38,718 bases of DNA from a virus. Below the pieces are notes generated by a model, which worked only from the letters and a program-made list of their open reading frames with translations, did no database searches and was not told the origin of the DNA. Of this stretch, positions 7,657 to 13,746 are shown in pieces; within the stretch, counting starts at the first letter, position 1; each line of letters begins with the position of its first letter. The position numbers and the translations under genes were made by a program. The DNA is taken from positions 1 through 38,718 of IMG/VR virus record IMGVR_UViG_3300032753_000082. One strand, given 5' to 3'.

Positions 7657-7887
7657 GTGGACGGCTTCTACCCTGAGATTGTAGGTCACCGCTTCGAGAT
7701 CCTCCGGCTGGAAAGCATGGGGGAAATGTGGTACGCCCAATTCGCGGTAGATGGCAGGCCATATCCGGCGTTCTTTGAGCCGAAAAGCAATGTGGATGCG
7801 ATGAAGGAAGACGAATTTTTGGCGTACATGAAGTGTCAATCGCTCACGATGGTGGCACACGTCGAGCAGAAAATGGGGCACGCATGA
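7657..7887 (+). CDS. hypothetical protein, 76 aa
   Basis: Start is a GTG at 7657. The protein is a single small domain with alternating strands (YPEIVGHRFEILRLESMGEM, WYAQFAVDGRPYPAFF) and a short C-terminal helix. No family is recognised. Its stop overlaps the ATG of the following tiny basic gene (ATGA at 7884-7887), so the two are probably translationally coupled. Confidence 0.55.
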   Translation: MDGFYPEIVGHRFEILRLESMGEMWYAQFAVDGRPYPAFFEPKSNVDAMKEDEFLAYMKCQSLTMVAHVEQKMGHA

Positions 7888-8006
7888 AGGGTCGAGGATC
7901 GAAACTGAAAAGATTTGGGCCGCACAAGATGGCGACGAAGCTCCAGACGAAGCGGAGCGGTGGCCGTGGTGGGCGCATGTCCGGCAAGCGCGGGATGCGG
8001 TCCTAG
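7884..8006 (+). CDS. tiny Arg/Lys/Gly-rich protein, 40 aa
   Basis: ATG at 7884 overlaps the stop of the preceding gene (ATGA). The 40 residues begin MKGRGSKLKRFGPHKMATKL and end in a Gly/Arg-rich tail (RSGGRGGRMSGKRGMRS); there is not one Asp or Glu. It is too small for most gene callers. The coupling to its neighbour and the likeness to other tiny basic genes in this window (8091, 13555, 21063, 21230) argue that it is real. A nucleic-acid-binding role is suggested by charge only. Confidence 0.55.
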   Translation: MKGRGSKLKRFGPHKMATKLQTKRSGGRGGRMSGKRGMRS

Positions 8007-8027
8007 CGAGGTTGTTAAGCAGTAATA

Positions 8028-8073
8028 GACGCTGATATTGCTCTGGTGCCGCAAGGCGTCCGTGTTCAGCGTC
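8028..8073 (+). promoter_or_regulatory. RNA hairpin in intergenic leader, with GCAA tetraloop
   Basis: GACGCTGA (8028-8035) pairs perfectly with TCAGCGTC (8066-8073). Inside the loop a second stem GGTGCC/GGCGTC closes on a GCAA tetraloop (8051-8054), a GNRA-type stable loop. The hairpin ends just before a ribosome-binding site (AGGGAG, 8077-8082) and the ATG at 8091. There is no T-run, so it is not an intrinsic terminator. It may be an RNA processing site, a translational control element or a protein-binding site; which one is inference. Confidence 0.5.
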
Positions 8074-8090
8074 GGAAGGGAGCACACACA

Positions 8091-8159
8091 ATGATCGACC
8101 GTTTCGAGTCCCAAGCCCGCAAGGGTGGACGCGGTGGCCGGAAACACAAGCGCCACTAG
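8091..8159 (+). CDS. tiny basic peptide, 22 aa
   Basis: ATG at 8091 with AGGGAG 8 bases upstream. The product starts MIDRFESQ and ends ARKGGRGGRKHKRH, sharing the GGRGGR element with the 40-residue protein encoded at 7884-8006. It is flanked on both sides by RNA hairpins (8028-8073 and 8177-8218). At 22 codons the coding call rests on the ribosome-binding site and on the likeness to the neighbour, so confidence is modest. Confidence 0.4.
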   Translation: MIDRFESQARKGGRGGRKHKRH

Positions 8160-8176
8160 AAAGAACGCAAGTCAAC

Positions 8177-8218
8177 TGAACTAGGGGCGGTCCACCGGGG
8201 TGTACTGCCCTAAGTTCA
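8177..8218 (+). promoter_or_regulatory. long RNA hairpin before the gene at 8229
   Basis: TGAACT (8177-8182) pairs with AGTTCA (8213-8218), and the stem continues inward with GGGGCGGT against ACTGCCCT (two G-U pairs) and CAC/GTG, closing on a four-base loop CGGG at 8196-8199. Two mismatches occur in about 18 pairs. It ends 10 bases before the ATG at 8229 and just before its ribosome-binding site (AGGGGAAA). No T-run follows. With the hairpin at 8028-8073 it encloses the 22-residue gene. Confidence 0.5.
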
Positions 8219-8228
8219 CAGGGGAAAA

Positions 8229-8432
8229 ATGGCAAAGAACATCCCAGGGTTGCACAACGATAGTCCGTTCAACGCGACTCGCGCGGACCGATTCACAACC
8301 CTAAGTCCCGCCCAAGAAAGTTTTGAAGGCAACAACCTGGCAGACCCTCCCCCGTTTAATGGTGAAGAACCACCGGACCCGCTAGGGATCTGTCCTGAGA
8401 GGGACAAAGTTTTTGGAAAGAAGAGGAGATAA
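8229..8432 (+). CDS. hypothetical protein, 67 aa
   Basis: ATG after AGGGGAAAA. The sequence is Pro/Asn-rich and probably largely unstructured (FNATRADRFTTLSP, DPPPFNGEEPPDPLG), ending in a basic GKKRR. No family is recognised. It is separated by only 2 bases from the next gene, whose ribosome-binding site (AGAGGAG) lies within its last codons, suggesting joint expression. Confidence 0.5.
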   Translation: MAKNIPGLHNDSPFNATRADRFTTLSPAQESFEGNNLADPPPFNGEEPPDPLGICPERDKVFGKKRR

Positions 8433-8434
8433 AA

Positions 8435-8617
8435 ATGTATCCAGACCCCTATGGAAAGGCGACAAAAGCTTTACCCGACATACTCGGACCGCTGAACATC
8501 GCATCCCAAGGCGACAAGTTGGTTCCCGAAAACGACATGGCAGAAGTAGCTCCGTCGTGGGCCTCCGGCAAAGAGAGCAAAGATCCTCTCGGCGTAGTGA
8601 TTAAAGGCGGCAAATAG
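8435..8617 (+). CDS. hypothetical protein, 60 aa
   Basis: ATG at 8435 with AGAGGAG just upstream. The protein reads MYPDPYGKATKALPDILGPL then a polar, Gly/Lys-containing tail. There are no motifs, no membrane segment and no cysteines. Its stop TAG overlaps the GTG start of the next gene by one base. It resembles the preceding small gene in low complexity and may be a minor head protein; this is inference from place only. Confidence 0.5.
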   Translation: MYPDPYGKATKALPDILGPLNIASQGDKLVPENDMAEVAPSWASGKESKDPLGVVIKGGK

Positions 8618-9042
8618 TGGCTGCTGGTCCTGGCGGAATCGGGCAGTTGATTATGTCTGCACTGCAGGCTCGCACTGGAGCTGGCGGTGGACAGCCCGGT
8701 CAGACTATGCCGGGGCAAGGTGGCCCTGACCAGCAAGATCCCGGAGCGCAGTATGCGCAGCAGGTAGCATCCCTCAAGGGTGCCGACCCCGGAATGCTTC
8801 TCCAGACTATGAAGGCCATGAAGCAGCAATGCGCCGTGCTCATGGTGCAGAACCTTGAACGGCTCCCGAATGTCAGCGGCCAGCTTTCGAAGTTGGTACC
8901 CATGTTTGACCGCGTGATTAAGGAGATAAGCCAGGCCCAGAACGTAAATTCAGCAGTACGAAATCCGATCGGCATGGGGGCCGCGATGCCCCCGACTGAT
9001 TCACCCAACGCAACCGCTCCACCCAACCCCGGAGGGATGTAA
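8617..9042 (+). CDS. hypothetical head-region protein, Gly/Gln-rich
   Basis: A 141-residue protein with a GTG start at 8617 that overlaps the preceding stop. Residues 20-45 are Gly/Gln/Pro-rich. The middle is helical (LLQTMKAMKQQCAVLMVQNL, FDRVIKEISQAQNVNSAV) and the end is disordered (PPTDSPNATAPPNPGGM). It lies directly before the scaffold candidate. A role as a minor head protein or scaffold partner is possible but is drawn only from position. Confidence 0.55.
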   Translation: MAAGPGGIGQLIMSALQARTGAGGGQPGQTMPGQGGPDQQDPGAQYAQQVASLKGADPGMLLQTMKAMKQQCAVLMVQNLERLPNVSGQLSKLVPMFDRVIKEISQAQNVNSAVRNPIGMGAAMPPTDSPNATAPPNPGGM

Positions 9043-9842
9043 TGAATCTAGAGCAAGTTTTGCAGGACAAAACAGGCTACGAGGACAGTATTGAGATTGT
9101 CATCAAAGGGGAGAAGGTTACCCTTGGCGATTTGCGAACTCTGTCCGCTACTCAGCAACGTCAACTTTCGGACAAAATTTCTGGTGCCGAACGGCGCGAA
9201 TCCGAAGCGCGAGATGTGGCCCAGAAGGCTGCCACGATGCTGGCCGAACTGAAAACCGCCCATGACGCATTACAGGCGCAGCGCACGACCCCGCCAAGTG
9301 AGGACGACTTCGACAAGGAAGAGTTCTGGGGCCCCGTGCGAAAAAGGTTTTCTGATCGTGATGCAAAGATCGATCAGGCCCTCAAGGGGATCGAGGCCCT
9401 AACGAACAGCGTGAAGCAGGCCGCTACCATTTGGGCGGAAGATCGCTTCCAGGGCCAGTTTGAAAAGAACGCCTCCCGGTTGAAGAAGGTTGATCAGTAC
9501 AAAGACTGGGATTACAAGAAAGTCCGCGACTACGCGGCTGAGCACAAGGTTCTCGATGACTACGGGATGCCTTCGGTCGAAAGAGCCATTCTCGAACTGA
9601 CCAAAGCCAACGACATTGAGACGATCCGCAAGGAAGCCTACGCGGAAGGCCTGAAAGCCGCCAAGACCAAAAATCGCCTCGAAGCTCAACCCCGCCCCTC
9701 GTCCGCTACCGGTGGGCGTCAGCCGGCAGACAAGAGCGCCGTTGCTGAAATCGGCCTTGAAGGTTTGGGGGATGACGCAATCAATGATCCCGAACTGATG
9801 GAAATGTTTGCCCAGATCCAGAATGGTGGAGAAGTTCAATGA
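9042..9842 (+). CDS. scaffolding protein candidate
   Basis: A 266-residue, strongly charged helical protein placed two genes before the major capsid protein, where scaffolds sit. A coiled-coil section (residues 40-80: QRQLSDKISGAERRESEARD and on) is followed by a helical middle (QALKGIEALTNSVKQAATIW) and an acidic C-terminus (GLGDDAINDPELMEMFAQIQ). This helical architecture, low Cys content and position match phage scaffolding proteins, which guide capsid assembly and are then lost. The start ATG overlaps the preceding stop and has GGAGGGA upstream. No protease domain is seen. Confidence 0.7.
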   Translation: MNLEQVLQDKTGYEDSIEIVIKGEKVTLGDLRTLSATQQRQLSDKISGAERRESEARDVAQKAATMLAELKTAHDALQAQRTTPPSEDDFDKEEFWGPVRKRFSDRDAKIDQALKGIEALTNSVKQAATIWAEDRFQGQFEKNASRLKKVDQYKDWDYKKVRDYAAEHKVLDDYGMPSVERAILELTKANDIETIRKEAYAEGLKAAKTKNRLEAQPRPSSATGGRQPADKSAVAEIGLEGLGDDAINDPELMEMFAQIQNGGEVQ

Positions 9843-10192
9843 AAAACGTATCGAGTTTCTTGTCAGGCACGATCGATAAGGCCCTGCTCGCTAACGGCGT
9901 GCAGTTGACCGGCAAAGAACTAACTCCGGTTTCAAGGCAGGTTGCGGAGTACGTCTACCTGAACGAGGAAGCATTCAATAAGGCGTTTGCAGAGGACAAG
10001 AAAGTGCGCGCCGAAGTGGATGCCGCCGAAGCACAAGCGGAGAGAGAACGCGCCGAGGCCGCGGGAGAGCCGGTTAAGGAAGCGCCTGCAAATTTGCAGC
10101 CAGCTCCGGCGCAAGGTGGCAAAAGCTGGTGGTGGAGACAGCAGCAGGCCCGAGCTGTGACGGCAGAAGATCAGGCGGGTGAAAAGGTTTAG
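9839..10192 (+). CDS. hypothetical protein next to capsid gene
   Basis: A 117-residue protein whose ATG overlaps the scaffold stop (ATGA 9839-9842). N-terminal half: TIDKALLANGVQLTGKELTP and a helical segment rich in Glu/Lys/Ala (AEDKKVRAEVDAAEAQAERE). The C-terminus has an unusual KSWWWRQQQARA motif. No family is recognised. Being coupled to the scaffold and placed just before the capsid gene suggests a role in head assembly. Confidence 0.55.
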   Translation: MKNVSSFLSGTIDKALLANGVQLTGKELTPVSRQVAEYVYLNEEAFNKAFAEDKKVRAEVDAAEAQAERERAEAAGEPVKEAPANLQPAPAQGGKSWWWRQQQARAVTAEDQAGEKV

Positions 10193-10226
10193 TAAGAGGG
10201 AGAAAATCACTCCCTAAGGAGACGGT

Positions 10227-11291
10227 ATGTTTTCAGTTATTCGATGGCTGGCGAGTTTCTGGATTAGGCAGATTCTAAACGCCATAGCACCGACCATTGG
10301 CGTCGTGGGTACTGGAATCTACTCGCCACCTGCGTTGATGCAGAACACGCTCGACGCTTTGACCCAGAAGAAAATCGCACCATATCTCGCGGACATCGTG
10401 AACAAGCCATCTCCGACGCATTGGGCCTTGCAGCGGTCGGGGAAGCATGTTACGGGTGGAGCTTTGATCTTTCCGCTGTTGACGGCAGAGGACCCCGCGG
10501 GCGGAGCGTTCTGGGGTGACCAGAATTTGAACACGTCGGTATTTGATCCGGTGATTCCGGCTGAGCAACAGTGGCGGTTTTACTATCAGAACATAGCCAT
10601 TGCGACGACCGACATCATTCTCGGATCTGGCGGGGCGTCTGCAGTAGACATCGTGAAGGCGAAGATGCAAATCGGGGCGGCATCATTGCTGCCGAAATTG
10701 GCCAGAGCGAACTGGGGCATTTACCCACAGAATACGTCGATTGACATCGACAACATCCCGAACTGGATTGGGGTTCAGGGGAACACCATCGCTGGCGTCA
10801 ACCGGTCTACGGTGACGGCTTGGAATCCTGGCGCCGCTGTATCGAACGGCTCAGGAGCTTTGACTATTCCGAACTTTGAACAAGCGTATCAGTCGGTAAC
10901 CTTTGGCTATGACGAGCCGGACACGCTGTTCCTGAACAACTACGACTACGGACGATTCAAGACTCAGTTCATCAATGCCGGCGCGGCGCCGGGGTCTGTG
11001 GTTCGAATGAATGACAACATCACAGACAAGGAGCCCGCTCAGCTTGGTCTGCGGTATCACTTCCGCGTGGATAACGCGGTGATTTTGGCCGATCAGTACA
11101 TCACGGCGGGAACCGGATGGCTGTGGAACTCAAAGTACATGTGGATGAACTACCACAAGAACGGTTACTACGTGGTTCGTCCATGGCTGATGTCGAGTTC
11201 TCAGGAAGTGATTGCCAGCCGCATTGTGGTGGCAGAACAGTTGACGAATGTGCGGCCGTTGAGCGCTTGCACGATTACGAACTTAACCTAA
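10227..11291 (+). CDS. major capsid protein
   Basis: A 354-residue protein after a strong ribosome-binding site (AAGGAG, 10216-10221). Position after the scaffold candidate and the overall style (SPPALMQNTLDALTQKKIAP near the start; FEQAYQSVTFGYDEPDTLFL; ADQYITAGTGWLWNSKYMWM near the end) fit an HK97-fold coat protein of the kind used by podovirus-like phages. Only one cysteine is present. The first 30 residues (MFSVIRWLASFWIRQILNAI) are hydrophobic and basic, unlike a normal coat N-terminus. A GTG at 10305 is an alternative in-frame start that would remove this part, but the ribosome-binding site favours 10227. The fold call rests on order and pattern, not on a computed alignment. Confidence 0.85.
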   Translation: MFSVIRWLASFWIRQILNAIAPTIGVVGTGIYSPPALMQNTLDALTQKKIAPYLADIVNKPSPTHWALQRSGKHVTGGALIFPLLTAEDPAGGAFWGDQNLNTSVFDPVIPAEQQWRFYYQNIAIATTDIILGSGGASAVDIVKAKMQIGAASLLPKLARANWGIYPQNTSIDIDNIPNWIGVQGNTIAGVNRSTVTAWNPGAAVSNGSGALTIPNFEQAYQSVTFGYDEPDTLFLNNYDYGRFKTQFINAGAAPGSVVRMNDNITDKEPAQLGLRYHFRVDNAVILADQYITAGTGWLWNSKYMWMNYHKNGYYVVRPWLMSSSQEVIASRIVVAEQLTNVRPLSACTITNLT

Positions 11292-11300
11292 GGAGCAGGT

Positions 11301-11981
11301 ATGGCGTTTAAAAATCGGCTTTTGAGTATGGTCAACGGGCCTGGAGTTCCACTCCAGAACGATGCGCTGTTCCTCTCGGTGGGCAATGCGCTGACGACGA
11401 CCAACACGACTTCTTTGACCGGATTGACTCCAACGATTTCGAAGGGGTTGATTCGGTGCAAGGTGTATCAGGGCTTATCGTCTCCGACGCTGGCGACTTT
11501 GGCGCTAATCGTTTCTGACGGAACGACCTTCGTGGAAGTCTTTGACTTCGCTCCGGGAACTGCTATCCCTCTATCCGCGACTCCTGCGGGTACGCAACTG
11601 GCAACCAATGGCGCCATGGCTTCGGCTTCGGCTATTTTGACCTCTGCGAGCGCACCGTTTACGCCTGCAATGGTGGGTTTGTCGATCGCCGTGTCTGCGG
11701 CTGGCAACACTGGTGGAACCCTGCCGCTGTACACCACGATTGCCAGTTACCAGAGTTCAACTCAAGTGACTTTGGCGACGGCTACTCTGCAAACGGGTGG
11801 AACTTCCGGAGCCACGGTGACCTTGACCGGTCAATATTCGAACGGTGGCTCAGACTCGGCAGTTGGCGGGGTGGACTTCGTGGTTCCGTTCGAAGTTGAT
11901 ATTAACGTTTCCCGGTTGGATGTGGTCACGACTGGCGCGGGTACGTCGCTGCTGGATGTCGAGATCAGTGGAACTAGCTAG
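11301..11981 (+). CDS. capsid decoration-like protein with inserted beta module
   Basis: A 226-residue, Thr/Ser/Ala/Gly-rich protein after AAGGAG. The ends (FLSVGNALTTTNTTSLTGLT... and VDFVVPFEVDINVSRLDVVT...) look like one beta domain. Residues 97-173 are an inserted module: ASAILTSASAPFTPAMVGLS, a short strand, then TTIASYQSSTQVTLATATLQ. The pattern 'SAPFT..MVG..I.V..AG......TTI......TQVTLATA' is common in phage fibre and decoration proteins. Its place directly after the capsid gene suggests that it decorates the capsid. It is followed by an intrinsic terminator. Confidence 0.6.
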   Translation: MAFKNRLLSMVNGPGVPLQNDALFLSVGNALTTTNTTSLTGLTPTISKGLIRCKVYQGLSSPTLATLALIVSDGTTFVEVFDFAPGTAIPLSATPAGTQLATNGAMASASAILTSASAPFTPAMVGLSIAVSAAGNTGGTLPLYTTIASYQSSTQVTLATATLQTGGTSGATVTLTGQYSNGGSDSAVGGVDFVVPFEVDINVSRLDVVTTGAGTSLLDVEISGTS

Positions 11982-12009
11982 ATTTTTGGTTGCCCTTGGG
12001 TATGGACTT

Positions 12010-12047
12010 GGGTGGCTGTTGGCTTCGGCCAGAAGCCACCCATTTTT
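12010..12047 (+). terminator. intrinsic terminator after capsid/decoration genes
   Basis: GGGTGGCT (12010-12017) pairs with AGCCACCC (12034-12041). The stem continues inward as TGGC/GCCA closed by a TTCG tetraloop, and it is followed by ATTTTTG (T-run 12043-12047). This is a textbook Rho-independent terminator. Its place lets capsid and decoration genes be expressed more strongly than the genes downstream. Confidence 0.85.
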
Positions 12048-12061
12048 GTTAGGAGCGAAAA

Positions 12062-13531
12062 TTGCCAACCGTAGGCGATATCCTATTTGCGGTAAGAGCA
12101 AAAATACCAGATTTGCCTCCGACGCTTCCCGCGCCCACGGGAGCGGGCAATATTGCGGTTTCCTCGATTCAGTTCCCAATTGAGTTTCCACTGGTGTTTA
12201 ACATAACGACGGTGAATAACTATACGCCGACGATTGGACAAGTTCTAGCCTACGTAGCGGGATCAGATTCAGCATTCAACGGCAATTACACGGTCACCCA
12301 GATTATTTCCGGAAACGAGTTTGCTTGCACGCGCTCGGCGCCGTATCCGTCGCACCATACCTGCACAGGCGGGACGCTCGGAACAAGCCAGATTGTGACA
12401 CTGTACACGGGTTCCTCTACGCTGCCGGCGGGGACGTACTACGTCGTCGTGACACAGCGGAATCCCTGGGGAGAGACTTTATCCTCGGAGGAAGATGGCC
12501 CTATTGCGGTTTCGACGGGGCAAGGTTTGACCGTCAATTCAGCACTACTCCCCGGAGCTACGACGATCCGGGCCTACCTGACGCTTCCCGGCGGGCAGAG
12601 TGGCTCAGAAATTCAGTACATTGAATCAGTTGCGACTCCGTTCAATATCATAGCGCCATTGACTGGGTTTGGAACTCCACCGACGCGTAGCACGGCGTAC
12701 TTGATGGATTCAGACGGGCCACAGTTTGGGGCCTCTACGCTCTATCAGTGGCTCAACGAAGCGTTAAACAAGCTCGCTAGGGCTGTAGGAGGCTTACAGG
12801 ACTACTCTGGCGTTCCCACGGTAGCAGGACAGCCGCTATATGTTCTTCCTGGAATGTGGGGTGAGATTTCAGACGTTTGGTATGGCGGATATTGGGTTCA
12901 AGGTGGAAAGCGGGCGGAATTCTTTCGGCGGAATAACATCAATTCGTCGGTTCTGAGCAAAGTCACAATCTCAGTGATGTCCGACAAGCAGGTGCTAGAA
13001 GTTTACCCGCAGCCGGATCGCAATGCAGGGGTCACAGCCACGAGCGCCCCCATGCTCGCTACAGATACCGCGGTAAATGTGGTCAATCCAGGGGTGTTCT
13101 ACCTGCCCTTCGGCTTCTGCCAGATTGGAAATGAAGTTTGCGCCTACGCGACGACGGCCCTAACAGGTCTAATCCGCGGTTTGGGGTCAACGGTAGCTAC
13201 GGCGTGGCCAGAGGGAACCACGGTGACGGAGTTGAGCCTATTCTGGTGCGGGAAGCGGTTAGTGCTCATTCCCTACCAGCCAGGGCAGTCGTTGATGAAT
13301 CTTGCCGCTCCGCAGGGTTGGGTTGCGATCCTGCCAAATTACATGCTCGCGCAGGCGAAGAAAGCAGAGTTGGACTTGGAATCGGCCAAGACTTTGGAGG
13401 ACGCGTTTTTCAAAGAAGCGAATGAATGGATGTTGGCTAATAAGCCAGTGCCTCGGTTTGTGCAGGTGGGTGGCGGAAGGGGCACACTTGCCTTCGATGT
13501 CGTATTGGACAATGGAGTGATCGTCCCGTAG
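12062..13531 (+). CDS. head-tail adaptor protein with inserted beta modules
   Basis: A 489-residue protein; TTG start at 12062 with TTAGGAGCG just upstream. The opening MPTVGDILFAVRAKIPD and the later FGASTLYQWLNEALNKLARA are the pattern of phage head-tail adaptors that bind beneath the portal. Three extra modules seem to be inserted: residues 40-115 (AYVAGSDSAFNGNYTVTQI), residues 118-195, Fn3-like (GTYYVVVTQRNPWGETLSSE), and about 320-395 (LATDTAVNVVNPGVFYLPFG then IGNEVCAYATTALTGLIRGL, ending EGTTVTELS). This makes the protein much longer than simple adaptors, commonly about 150-200 residues. The C-terminal region (MLANKPVPRFVQVGGG) closes the original domain. The adaptor call is supported by pattern and order. 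Confidence 0.65.
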   Translation: MPTVGDILFAVRAKIPDLPPTLPAPTGAGNIAVSSIQFPIEFPLVFNITTVNNYTPTIGQVLAYVAGSDSAFNGNYTVTQIISGNEFACTRSAPYPSHHTCTGGTLGTSQIVTLYTGSSTLPAGTYYVVVTQRNPWGETLSSEEDGPIAVSTGQGLTVNSALLPGATTIRAYLTLPGGQSGSEIQYIESVATPFNIIAPLTGFGTPPTRSTAYLMDSDGPQFGASTLYQWLNEALNKLARAVGGLQDYSGVPTVAGQPLYVLPGMWGEISDVWYGGYWVQGGKRAEFFRRNNINSSVLSKVTISVMSDKQVLEVYPQPDRNAGVTATSAPMLATDTAVNVVNPGVFYLPFGFCQIGNEVCAYATTALTGLIRGLGSTVATAWPEGTTVTELSLFWCGKRLVLIPYQPGQSLMNLAAPQGWVAILPNYMLAQAKKAELDLESAKTLEDAFFKEANEWMLANKPVPRFVQVGGGRGTLAFDVVLDNGVIVP

Positions 13532-13554
13532 CCGATTAGGGTAGGAGCATATAT

Positions 13555-13746
13555 ATGCCGGAATTTACAAGGCCAGGATTACTGACGGACAGGGAAACAG
13601 TCCCTCGTTCCTTGTCTCGCCCTCGAACTTCTCCCGGACAAGGATATGCGATGGGAACGATGTTAGATTCGGCTATGACAAACGCTCGCCGGGGGTCTAC
13701 CAGGAAATCTTCTCGGAGAAAAGGGAGAGGAGGTAAGCGTAAGTAA
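13555..13746 (+). CDS. small protein with basic Arg/Lys tail, 63 aa
   Basis: ATG at 13555 after TAGGAGC. The first 40 residues are polar (MPEFTRPGLLTDRETVPRSL); the end is a strongly basic tail RRGSTRKSSRRKGRGGKRK. This tail resembles those of the tiny basic genes at 7884, 8091, 21063 and 21230. Its stop TAA overlaps the ATG of the next gene (TAATG, 13744-13748). Function unknown; nucleic-acid contact is plausible from charge. Confidence 0.6.
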   Translation: MPEFTRPGLLTDRETVPRSLSRPRTSPGQGYAMGTMLDSAMTNARRGSTRKSSRRKGRGGKRK

